Assembly (NCBI RefSeq): GCF_039794105.1
Contig: NZ_JBDIWA010000003.1
Span: forward strand, 62,001 to 126,000
Source: Kuenenia sp039794105
GTDB taxonomy: Bacteria > Planctomycetota > Brocadiia > Brocadiales > Brocadiaceae
Reading direction: 5' to 3'
DNA length: 64,000 nucleotides
A program made the position numbers and the translations under genes. Shown here piece after piece: positions 52,140 to 59,882 of the stretch. Position 1 is the stretch's first letter, and each line of letters starts with the position of its first letter. The notes under the pieces were generated by a model. It was not told the DNA's origin, did not search any database, and saw nothing but the letters and a program-made list of their open reading frames with translations.

Positions 52140-53195
52140 TCATGTCTTATACTGCATTTTTAATCTTTTCCTATAATTCATACAGGGATGGTTTTCACTT
52201 GTTTCGCACAGATGTTTGCCTTCCTCGTTGTCTTTATGTAATCTTTGTATGCACACTTCGAGAGGCAACTCTGACACATTATATTTGTCAGACGGCAACA
52301 ATATACACGATGCTGTATAACCTTCCGGATTAATATGGATGAATTCACTTCCCGCCTTTCTGCTACAGTCCAAAAGACGGCCATCGTTTGGAAGATGCAG
52401 TAAATAAGTATTCGTTCTTTCTTTCAGATTTAAAAACCATTGCCTAAACAAAGTCCGCTGTTGAGTTGATAGGGATAGCCCGTAATCATGCGATCTGCCA
52501 GTCGGCATATATTCTATAAATAATCCTAACCGGGCGCCAAAAGGGTACTTTTCCAAAAATGACTCTTCCACTTGAATTAATTCAACATTCTCTGCTGTAA
52601 CCGTTATAGAAAAACCATAGAATATTTTATTGTTTTTCAGATTTGCAAAGGCATTCATAACATTATGATAGACGCCAGCGCCCCGCCGTTTATCAGTCTC
52701 TCTTAAATCTCCTTCCAAACTAATTACAGGAATTATATGAGGTAATCCGGACAACTTTTTTGCAACAGTCTCAGAAATCATAGTCCCATTCGTTATCAGG
52801 ATAAAAAAACTATTCTTATGGCCGCCTAAAATCTCCATGAGATTTGGATATAGCATAGGCTCGCCACCCGTAAGCATAAAAATGAAACTACCCAATGATT
52901 CAGCTTGTAAAAGAATATTTTCTAACATTTCTCCCGGCAAAATCTTTTTTTCCTTATAGACCCTGGCATAACAATGATCACAAGCAAGATTGCAATCAGA
53001 AAGAAGACTTATAAAAATAGTATGAGGGATGGGATTGCCATTATTATCCTTCAGTTTATATCTCTTCTTTATCTTTTTATAAAAATTCCATAATACTCCC
53101 AGGTATCTGGGAGAGGTAAATACCCAAGGTAAAAAGGCCTTCCTGAAAATGCGAAGAATATATTTATTACTGCTGATATCGGAAGATAGAGACAT
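52140..53195 (-). CDS. radical SAM / SPASM-type protein
   Basis: Uses a [4Fe-4S] cluster and S-adenosylmethionine; the cluster Cys are in CNLACDHC (about 71-78). FMLTGGEPMLYP and ITNGTMIS follow as in the family core. The C-terminal Cys (CSRKAGSEFIHINPEGYTASC, then CIQRL, LCE and HPCMNYR) look like a SPASM-type auxiliary cluster domain. 351 residues. Such proteins modify peptides or proteins or build cofactors. No precursor peptide gene is visible nearby. It lies upstream of the P-type ATPase gene in the same direction. Confidence 0.88.
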   Translation of the reverse strand: MSLSSDISSNKYILRIFRKAFLPWVFTSPRYLGVLWNFYKKIKKRYKLKDNNGNPIPHTIFISLLSDCNLACDHCYARVYKEKKILPGEMLENILLQAESLGSFIFMLTGGEPMLYPNLMEILGGHKNSFFILITNGTMISETVAKKLSGLPHIIPVISLEGDLRETDKRRGAGVYHNVMNAFANLKNNKIFYGFSITVTAENVELIQVEESFLEKYPFGARLGLFIEYMPTGRSHDYGLSLSTQQRTLFRQWFLNLKERTNTYLLHLPNDGRLLDCSRKAGSEFIHINPEGYTASCILLPSDKYNVSELPLEVCIQRLHKDNEEGKHLCETSENHPCMNYRKRLKMQYKT

Positions 53196-53314
53196 TATTC
53201 TATTTATTTAATTAAACCAGGCATTAGGCGGCTTTCAATAACTTAACATCCTTTACTCGTTCCCAAACTCCTGTTTGTAAACAAGCAGGAGTAGGAACAC
53301 GGCATTCCAGCTTC

Positions 53315-53667
53315 GCGGGTTCAGGTTTGCAACCCAATGTCATTAAGTTAAGCAAACGGCCGCAAAAGTCCCCCTTAATAAAGAGGGAAAAAGGGGGGTT
53401 ATTTTTAATAAAATAATTCTTAACACCTTAGTTATTTGAAAAATCCAAGGGGATGTAAAAAACAATGTAGCCCCTTTAGGGGTGGTCTGTTTGTAGCGTA
53501 ATAAAATTCAACAGGTAAATAGCTCCGTAGGAGCTAATATCTGTTATGGTCTCCTATCTACAAACAGGTTGCTCCTACGGAGCTTATCGGTAATACGTTT
53601 TTTTAAAAAACCAAAGTGTTACAATAATTCTTAACTTAATGACATTGGGTTGCAAACCTGAACCCGC
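53315..53667. mobile_element. MITE-like element, family A, copy 3, interrupted
   Basis: Left end GCGGGTTCAGGTTTGCAACC then CAATGTCATTAAGTTAAG; right end CTTAACTTAATGACATTGG then GTTGCAAACCTGAACCCGC, a nearly perfect inverted repeat of about 38 bp. Without the inserted family D element and one copy of the 9-bp duplication it would be about 142 bp, close to the 153 bp of 49025-49177. Confidence 0.8.
53421..53622. mobile_element. MITE-like element, family D, copy 2, with 9-bp target duplication
   Basis: Ends TAACACCTTAGTTATTTG and AAAAAACCAAAGTGTTAC are inverted repeats. AATAATTCT is present directly on both sides (53412-53420 and 53623-53631) and once only in the expected empty site. Inside are the inverted pair TAGCTCCGTAGGAGCTA and GCTCCTACGGAGC and the stretch CTACAAACAGGTTGCTCC. 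Confidence 0.85.
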
Positions 53668-53736
53668 CGGGAGTCGTGTAATGTTTATGCTGAATAGATA
53701 CAACAAATTACTGATAAGGCACTGATGATTACTGCA

Positions 53737-54102
53737 TCAGTGCTTGTGTCCCTCACCTTCACCATGTTGATGCGGTTCCACAACGGTATATGAAGCAGGG
53801 TCTTTTTTAAATTTTTCTTTACAGTATTTTGAGCAAAAATAGTAAACCTCCCCTTTATACTCTTCTGAAGATGCCTTTTTTATATCGATGATATCCATAC
53901 CGCATACAGGGTCTTTTCCCGCTACGACTTTTTCACCCTTTGTTTCTGCCTTAGTTTGAACCGCATATCCCCCTGCTTCATGGCTGCTATGTTCACTGCC
54001 TCCACATGCCCCGCCACATGCCCACAGGGCATTACTCACATAAATACTGCTTAAACTAACGACAAAGGTAAATACTAAAGCTTTAGACAAAATGCGACCC
54101 AT
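53737..54102 (-). CDS. exported YHS-domain protein with His-rich tail
   Basis: Signal peptide (about 1-25), a Gly/Cys segment (ACGGACGGSEHSSHE), a linker, then a YHS domain (KDPVCGMDI, YYFCSKYCKEKFKKDP) and a C-terminal HQHGEGEGHKH. 121 residues. The three metal-ligand types (CxxxC-like, YHS Cys, His tail) point to a periplasmic copper-type metal buffer or chaperone. It shares the YHS module with the glucan phosphorylase at 40148 and lies within the same island. A 455-bp gap separates it from the octaheme gene. Confidence 0.88.
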   Translation of the reverse strand: MGRILSKALVFTFVVSLSSIYVSNALWACGGACGGSEHSSHEAGGYAVQTKAETKGEKVVAGKDPVCGMDIIDIKKASSEEYKGEVYYFCSKYCKEKFKKDPASYTVVEPHQHGEGEGHKH

Positions 54103-54557
54103 GGTAAACTCCTTTCAAAAAATTTCTTAAGATTTTTCTTAAATTAGGTTGGGTTTTTAAAAGGCAAAAAACCCAACGGCATTCATTTTTACCCACCCCG
54201 AACCCCTCCCAAGAGGGAAATTTGATGTAAAGACGCATGGCCGTGAGTCTCTACAGAATAGGATTGAGGGGTGGGTTTGTTCATTGCTTACTGAAAATAT
54301 TGAAATCCCTATACGTTAAAATATGATGGTTTCACATCTTTTTCCCTGCAAAGCGATGGTGTATAAACAACCTGCTTTTATGTTCCACGGAACAAATTCC
54401 TTCATGGTAAACACCATTGCATCATACTCTTCAATAAATGGTTTTATAAAATTCCAAATATCCATATTGGGACGAGATGTAGCCTTTTAACAACACAGTA
54501 CAGGTCAATATTATTACAATTTTGTAACAGTTTAGACTTTTGATTATGAGACATTAC
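54103..54557. other. gap with inverted repeat and gene fragment
   Basis: Contains an inverted repeat (ACCCACCCCGAACCCCTCCC near 54190, GAGGGGTGGG near 54274) and a decayed glycosyltransferase fragment at 54316-54486. No intact gene. Confidence 0.65.
54316..54486 (-). pseudogene. fragment of a TreT/OtsA-type glycosyltransferase
   Basis: A frame bounded by stops reads KATSRPNMDIWNFIKPFIEE then YDAMVFTMKEFVPWNIKAG before losing resemblance and stopping. This wording fits the segment of trehalose synthase-type (TreT) glycosyltransferases where VWxFLxPYxxxYDAxxFTxxxFVP occurs. Only about 35 residues are recognisable, so the identification is by memory of the motif. Its 3' continuation has been lost. 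Confidence 0.45.
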
Positions 54558-56408
54558 CTAGTCTTTTTCCTGCCACTCATCCCAGCGTTCCACTCCATAA
54601 TCTGTATCAGTTGAATGGCAGCCGGCACAGGAGTTTGTAATCACGGTACCGGAATCGTTTTGAATATCATTAGCCGTATTATTATCAGCCATCGCTTTGC
54701 TGGCATATGGTTTTATAATATCAAAGACATGAGAAGATATATCATTATTCACGGCGCTCTTTGCCGTTTTTGGCATATGACAACCAGTACAAAGGCTTCC
54801 ACCAGGGTCGGAAGAACTGAATTCATGTTTTGCATGTCTGTTTTGTACTTCACCATCTTTCTCAATGGTCTCCGCAAAATCATCATGACATGTAATACAG
54901 ATTTTATTATTGTCACTTGGCTTAAGTAGCTGGGGTGTTCCTGTATTGCCTTTACCGTGAGGTTCATGACACTGATAACATTTCTGTCCTGCATAGTTGT
55001 AATGATGGCTCTTAATGAAATCCTGATATTGTTGATGATGTTTTTTAGAGTGGTTATTCTCTGAGGCATTCTCACCCAAAGAACCTGCATCATTATCATC
55101 CCAATAGCCTGCCGTGGGGTTGTCATCGGCGTCTGTTTCTTCTATATAGTCCGCCAGAATCTTGCCTGGTATGAATGGTGTAATCTTATCGCCGTTGATG
55201 ATAGAGGGATATTCTGTCACAAAATCGGCGCCATTTTCACCATCCTTGTTTTTTACACGGACGTGACATTGCCCGCAAACTTCATTGCCTCTGTCTGTGG
55301 CAAGGTATTTCGGATTTACGATATAGAGCGCCTTTCCACCTCCCTCAGATACGTGTAATCCGCCGGGACCGTGACAGCTTTCGCACGATATGCCAAGTTC
55401 CTTAGAATCAGAGACAAACTCTCCGTTGACATTCTGTGTGATATCCAGTCCCGTTACATGACAACCCTCACAGTTTTGTTCAAAAGATTTCGTTTTATCC
55501 GGAGGGGTATCTACGTCTGTTGTTATTAACGTGCCGTCGTCTTCATACCATGTACTCGCGTTGTATGAAACCCAGGCTGCATCGGGATTACTTTGATCAA
55601 CATTTCGGTTATTATATTGGATGGGTAATATATAATGGCTATCTCCTATTTTAACGTGATACCTCTGTTTTCCTGCAATGGAAACGCCTCCATGGGTTCT
55701 GACTACAGAATATGTAACAAAAATATCCTCATTATTTAAATCGTAGAGGGTGACTTTATAATTGCTTCCATCGATAAATGCCTTAAAGGTGACTTTACCG
55801 TCATCAGTGGTTATAACGTCTCCGTTGAACGGGGCAACAATTGTATCCGATGCCGGCGTTTGTATTGTTTTTGCATGAGCCGTTTGCTGCCAATCCTTAT
55901 TGTCAGGATGACAGCTCAGGCATACCGTACTCCCTACATATTCGGAATCGGGGTGAGACGAGGAAGAGAGTTTTATTTTAACACTCTTTTTCTTCCCTGA
56001 TTTTACCTTTACACTAAATTTATCATTGGGTAAATAAAACTCATCAGACGAAGGGGTAGCCCTGACAATATATTTACCAGGCGCAATACCTGTAATCTTA
56101 AACTTTCCCTTTTTGTTTGTAGTAGCCACATCCTCAAAGGCTGACCCGTAAGTCGTTTCCTCAGTAAGTGATTGGATGCTAATAGTTATATCTGATAAGG
56201 GCGACCTGTCGGTATTAGTTACCTTGCCAACTATTTTTCCTGTTTCCTTAGACGTGCTTTTTTGTAGAAAAATGCTATTTGACCCTTTTGCCGGAGGGAG
56301 CACCGCCGGTATACGGGAACCGAAAGTGGACGCCCCCCATACCATTGGAAGAAATACAACGATTGCACTTAAAATACTTAATACTGAAAGATGTTTTCTT
56401 GTAAACAT
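54558..56408 (-). CDS. exported octaheme c-type cytochrome with N-terminal beta-sandwich
   Basis: 616 residues. Signal peptide (about 1-26), a carboxypeptidase-regulatory-like beta-sandwich (about 57-147: GKIVGKVTNTDRSPLSDITI, GKFKITGIAPGKYIVRATP), then a cytochrome part with eight CxxCH motifs: CLSCH (163), CEGCH, CESCH, CGQCH, CYQCH, CITCH, CTGCH and CAGCH near 597. Pairs of closely spaced motifs and extra His residues (HVSEGG, SHHYNY, HAKHEF, SSHVFD) can give bis-His hemes. Strong AGGAGGG before the ATG. Probably periplasmic electron transfer; substrate unknown. It is downstream of the TolC-type gene on the same strand. Confidence 0.9.
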   Translation of the reverse strand: MFTRKHLSVLSILSAIVVFLPMVWGASTFGSRIPAVLPPAKGSNSIFLQKSTSKETGKIVGKVTNTDRSPLSDITISIQSLTEETTYGSAFEDVATTNKKGKFKITGIAPGKYIVRATPSSDEFYLPNDKFSVKVKSGKKKSVKIKLSSSSHPDSEYVGSTVCLSCHPDNKDWQQTAHAKTIQTPASDTIVAPFNGDVITTDDGKVTFKAFIDGSNYKVTLYDLNNEDIFVTYSVVRTHGGVSIAGKQRYHVKIGDSHYILPIQYNNRNVDQSNPDAAWVSYNASTWYEDDGTLITTDVDTPPDKTKSFEQNCEGCHVTGLDITQNVNGEFVSDSKELGISCESCHGPGGLHVSEGGGKALYIVNPKYLATDRGNEVCGQCHVRVKNKDGENGADFVTEYPSIINGDKITPFIPGKILADYIEETDADDNPTAGYWDDNDAGSLGENASENNHSKKHHQQYQDFIKSHHYNYAGQKCYQCHEPHGKGNTGTPQLLKPSDNNKICITCHDDFAETIEKDGEVQNRHAKHEFSSSDPGGSLCTGCHMPKTAKSAVNNDISSHVFDIIKPYASKAMADNNTANDIQNDSGTVITNSCAGCHSTDTDYGVERWDEWQEKD

Positions 56409-56641
56409 GATAACCCTCCTCTATTGTTTTTAGACAATGTAAAACCAATCTTTAAATAATATATTTAGTAATAGTTCACCGCAGATGGAGCGGAGAACGC
56501 AAAGATATAAAGAAAGAGGAAATTTTGCATAAATTTTTTATTCATCTTCTATCGCATCCTCTGCGATCGTTCGACTGAGCTCACGACGAAGTCCCGGCGT
56601 TCTCTGCGTTGGGCTGAACTGTCACTATATTTTTAAATAAA

Positions 56642-57967
56642 TCAACGCGACAGTTGAACCCCCACTGCCCTTTCAAGATTCGCCAGGTTTGTTTCATAAT
56701 CTACTACCGATTTATAATACTGAAGTTGTGAATTTAAAAGTACCCGCTGGCTATCAATCAATGAGAGAAAATCAATAGTATCGGTTTCATATCCGATATG
56801 CGCCGCTTTAAGGGATTGCTCCGCCTGGGGAATAACACCGGTTTTGAAAAGATTTACCGTGCTTTCGGACGATTGCAATTTGACATAATAATCTTTCACT
56901 TCAAACAGCGTCTTATTATTAATATACCTATACTCTGACCTGGAGGCAGATAGGTCCTCATTTGCTTCCTTAACCCTGGTGCGGTTTTTCGGCCACAACC
57001 ATGGTATATTAATCGAAATGGCGGACGCCCACGTATCCGGGTTTCCGTCCTCCTGCATATATTCAACCATAGGTTCAAAGTCAGTAAAGTAATAGTCTTT
57101 TTTTGAAAGTTTTAGCTGCGCCTCATTCCTTTTGATTGCATGGTCATATCTTTTCAGCTCAGGCCTGTTTTTTGAAGCAAGGTTTTCCAACCCTTCTAAC
57201 GTTACATCCAAATGTTGTATCTCAATAAGAGGAGGATCGCCTAATGGATGCTGCGGATGCCTGTCAAGTAAAACATTTATCATGGCAACAACCGACTCTT
57301 TCTCCTTGTTCAAAACAATAAGTTCATTCGTAAGCGTTGACAATTCTACCTGAGCGGAAAGCACATCCCTTTGTGGAGTCTTGCCAACGGCGTATTTTGT
57401 TTCCGCTATTTTTGCAAATTTACGAAGCAGCTCCCTGTTCTCTTCCGTAATTGCAATGGCGCGGTTTACGTAAAACAGATCATAAAAGGCGGTTTTTACC
57501 ATGGCGGTAATTTCCTGCACCTTTGCCAACAGGTCTTCTTCTGTCATCTTAGATTCCTGAGTGGCTATTTTCCCTTTCATGTCAAGCTTGCCGGGAAAGG
57601 GAATTTTTTGAGACAGGGAATACCGCTGTTGCAGCATGCCGGTTTGGCCGTTGATGTTGAAGGGATGGTTTGACATATCAAAAGAACCTGCCCGGAACAT
57701 GGGGTCGTCCAGTGATTTTGCCTGAGGAATTCTCAACCTTGAAGCGTTTAACCGCTGACGCATGGCAATAATCTCAGGATTATGTTCCATCGCCTCCTTA
57801 ATTAACCACTGTATGTTTAACATACCGGCCGGCTTTTCTTCAGGTTTGTCAACGCCCACTTCTTCTTTTGTCTTTGCCGGGGAAGTATCGCAACTCCCGG
57901 TTCGTGAAATCAGGACAAATTGGGTGAAAAAAAGTAAAACAAGTATGAACACATTTTCGTATTTCAT
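56642..57967 (-). CDS. TolC/CusC-type outer-membrane efflux protein
   Basis: Outer-membrane channel for tripartite efflux. About 441 residues from MKYENVFILVLLFFTQ (57965-57967, the start that gives a clean signal peptide; 8 more codons are possible). Two long coiled-coil halves with the repeated TolC pattern: NPEIIAMRQRLNASRLRIPQ then AEVELS-type QRDVLSAQVELSTL in the first, RPELKRYDHAIKRNEAQLKL then DFLSLIDSQRVLLNSQ in the second. Fifty to seventy bases after the M56 gene and in the same direction, so probably in the BlaI-M56 operon; it is the natural third part of the CusBA pump encoded elsewhere in the window. Confidence 0.9.
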   Translation of the reverse strand: MKYENVFILVLLFFTQFVLISRTGSCDTSPAKTKEEVGVDKPEEKPAGMLNIQWLIKEAMEHNPEIIAMRQRLNASRLRIPQAKSLDDPMFRAGSFDMSNHPFNINGQTGMLQQRYSLSQKIPFPGKLDMKGKIATQESKMTEEDLLAKVQEITAMVKTAFYDLFYVNRAIAITEENRELLRKFAKIAETKYAVGKTPQRDVLSAQVELSTLTNELIVLNKEKESVVAMINVLLDRHPQHPLGDPPLIEIQHLDVTLEGLENLASKNRPELKRYDHAIKRNEAQLKLSKKDYYFTDFEPMVEYMQEDGNPDTWASAISINIPWLWPKNRTRVKEANEDLSASRSEYRYINNKTLFEVKDYYVKLQSSESTVNLFKTGVIPQAEQSLKAAHIGYETDTIDFLSLIDSQRVLLNSQLQYYKSVVDYETNLANLERAVGVQLSR

Positions 57968-58040
57968 ATTTAACATTTCGGATTTCACCATTAAATATTT
58001 TGATAAAAAATGTAATGAGATTACTGCTAAGATACTAAAA

Positions 58041-59039
58041 TCACTCCTTACACATAACCATATGACAATTACCTTCTTTGCACTCAGCCTCGCTGGTTAA
58101 CAGATGTGTATGAGAATAGACGGACAAAAAAAGTATCCCTGAGAAAAAAACCGATACGAGGCTTAGATAGCAGGGCATCGCAAATAATCCGCCTTTGCTG
58201 AATGATGATGCTTTTGGTTCTACCAAACGGCTTATACGCTCTTCAAATGCCTGCTGTTCATTCGAAAATGAAGATATTGCTATTTGAGTCATATGCTTTG
58301 TGTTGTATCCGGACATTTTGACAAGGGCGCTTGCCAATGCAAGCGGTTCATTCATTAGCCGCAAAGCAGCATCGTCAGCAGCCTTCTCAGAGTGCATTTT
58401 ATAGAAACGCACAAGATAATTATTAACCGGCAGAAAAAAATTAAGTGCGCAGAAGATCTGCATTATCGCAAATCGTAAGGGGTCCCTGTGTTTTAGATGA
58501 TGAAGTTCGTGAAGAACTACCGACTGCAGCTCTTTTGGGGTCAGATAAGAAAAAAGGCCGGCAGACAAACATATTTTGGGGCGAAATATGCCAAAGGTAA
58601 AGGCATTGAATATTTTCTGCCCGGATACAAATATCGGGGAGTTTTTACATGGTAGTGTATCAAATGTATCATCCCCAACCGGATACTCTTTTATATCTGT
58701 CAAACCAAGAGAACGAAACAGGCTGCGGTTTATAGTAAAGAGTAAAAACGCCTTATAAAGAACCTTGCCAACGCCAACGAAATAAATACCCATACAAAGA
58801 AAAGAAAACAACAGACACAGCGTATAAAAGCTGAAAAGGCAATTCAGACAAATACTTCCACAGCAAGTTACAGACTGGTACGTATTAAAAATCCCTTTTA
58901 TATAACTGTTAACGCTCATCAGAATGCCGGCAACAAAAGCAGAGGCAATGATACTGTTTATCAACAAAAAAAGAGCAAAACATTTATCCGCATTCTTTTG
59001 CTGATTATTAGAAACGCCCTCTCCCCCTTTATTTTCCAT
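58041..59039 (-). CDS. M56 (BlaR1/MecR1-like) membrane metallopeptidase
   Basis: 332 residues with hydrophobic segments near 20-45, 60-85 and 285-310, and a cytoplasmic zinc-protease region with HELHHLKHRDP (HExxH) and the downstream EKAADDAALRL. The family senses an outside signal and cleaves a BlaI-type repressor. The long C-terminal penicillin-sensor domain of true BlaR1 is absent, so the signal is not expected to be a beta-lactam; its place next to a TolC-type gene suggests metal or envelope stress. It overlaps the repressor gene by 11 bases. Confidence 0.92.
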   Translation of the reverse strand: MENKGGEGVSNNQQKNADKCFALFLLINSIIASAFVAGILMSVNSYIKGIFNTYQSVTCCGSICLNCLFSFYTLCLLFSFLCMGIYFVGVGKVLYKAFLLFTINRSLFRSLGLTDIKEYPVGDDTFDTLPCKNSPIFVSGQKIFNAFTFGIFRPKICLSAGLFSYLTPKELQSVVLHELHHLKHRDPLRFAIMQIFCALNFFLPVNNYLVRFYKMHSEKAADDAALRLMNEPLALASALVKMSGYNTKHMTQIAISSFSNEQQAFEERISRLVEPKASSFSKGGLFAMPCYLSLVSVFFSGILFLSVYSHTHLLTSEAECKEGNCHMVMCKE

Positions 59040-59463
59040 TGAGTTGTTCTTTCTTAAGCAATTGTTTCCTGGATTCTATAAGTTGCGAAAAATATTCCAT
59101 CTTGTCCGGATTTAACTGCGACATGCATTCAACAAAATGAACCATTGCAGCTTTAAGCGACAAATCTGAAATCCCCTCAACAACAGCCTTCGACACCACC
59201 TCATAAAACCCTTCCTTACTATATGAAGGTTTATACAGAAATGCCTTCTTTTCCTTTCTCCTGGTCAAAAGCCCCTTTTTCGTCATCCGGTTGGTAACAG
59301 TAATCACGGTCGAATAGGAGACACTCCTCTCCGGGGGAAATGATTCCATGATATCCTTCACGCTGCCCTCTCCCTTCATCCACAATGCATTCATAATATC
59401 TTCTTCCAGTTTCCCCAGCACCTGATTCAATCCTTTCCTGAAAGGATTAAAATTAAATTTCAA
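59029..59463 (-). CDS. BlaI/MecI/CopY-family repressor
   Basis: Winged-helix repressor that is inactivated by its partner M56 protease. Residues: LEEDIMNALWMKGEGSVKDI then SVSYSTVITVTNRMTKKGLL (recognition helix region) and a C-terminal dimer/cleavage helix. Start chosen at TTG 59461-59463 with AAGGGGGG about 7 bases upstream, giving 144 residues, close to the family's 125-140; an ATG further out gives an N-terminus unlike the family. Probably represses its own operon (blaI, M56, TolC-type gene). Confidence 0.88.
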   Translation of the reverse strand: MKFNFNPFRKGLNQVLGKLEEDIMNALWMKGEGSVKDIMESFPPERSVSYSTVITVTNRMTKKGLLTRRKEKKAFLYKPSYSKEGFYEVVSKAVVEGISDLSLKAAMVHFVECMSQLNPDKMEYFSQLIESRKQLLKKEQLNGK

Positions 59464-59573
59464 CAGCTTCCCCCCTTTTGCATAAATAGTGTTATAGAAT
59501 CTTAACTGCATTGACACAATAATACGCCCTTTTCGGCAAATCCTTGTCAACCAGAATTATTATATTCTACGCT

Positions 59574-59614
59574 ATGTAAAAGATGCAATATTTTTTTTAG
59601 TTTTATGTAAAGAT
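59574..59614. promoter_or_regulatory. candidate repressor operator (direct repeat)
   Basis: ATGTAAAAGAT (59574-59584) and ATGTAAAGAT (59605-59614) lie about 31 bp apart, three helical turns, upstream of the BlaI-type gene. Direct repeats spaced by whole turns fit cooperative binding, but BlaI operators are usually inverted (TACA/TGTA), so this is weak. Confidence 0.25.
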
Positions 59615-59759
59615 CGGAATAATAAGCGGCCGCGGCCTCAAAGATGTGCAGGATAAGGTGAAAACAGACTCCCTTGTCTATGCCGGAAGAGATGGTTTTG
59701 ATATTGGAGAGTCTGAGGGATTGTACCTTACGGGTGGGAGCATTCCCGATTTTTTGTAA
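59601..59759 (+). pseudogene. fragment resembling trehalose-6-phosphate phosphatase
   Basis: An open frame of 52 codons without a start reads KIGIISGRGLKDVQDKVKTD, then SLVYAGRDGFDI and SEGLYLTGGSIPDFL before TAA (59757-59759). IISGR, a spaced DV..KV and YAGxxGxxI are the order found in OtsB (HAD-family) proteins. The catalytic DYDGTL start and the C-terminal half are missing. Identification rests on these short motifs. Confidence 0.5.
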
Positions 59760-59882
59760 CCCGTCATTTTAGTAGGATGAAAAGAGAATCAAGTTATTAT
59801 AGAGTTTTCTTTACTCAAGCAAACAGTACAGTGTAAGTCCTGGTAGGTGTCTGTCCATGGGGTTGTGGTGGGTAGTTGATGA

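Larger units (their letters stand above)
53196..53736. other. nested-repeat gap
   Basis: No gene. ACTCGTTCCCAAACTCCTG-type repeat (53254-53300, also seen near 38535), then family A copy 3 (53315-53667) with family D copy 2 inserted in it. Confidence 0.8.

Noticed and set aside
58041..59039. M56 protein considered as a complete BlaR1 beta-lactam sensor
   Set aside because: It ends after the last membrane helix and has no penicillin-binding domain.
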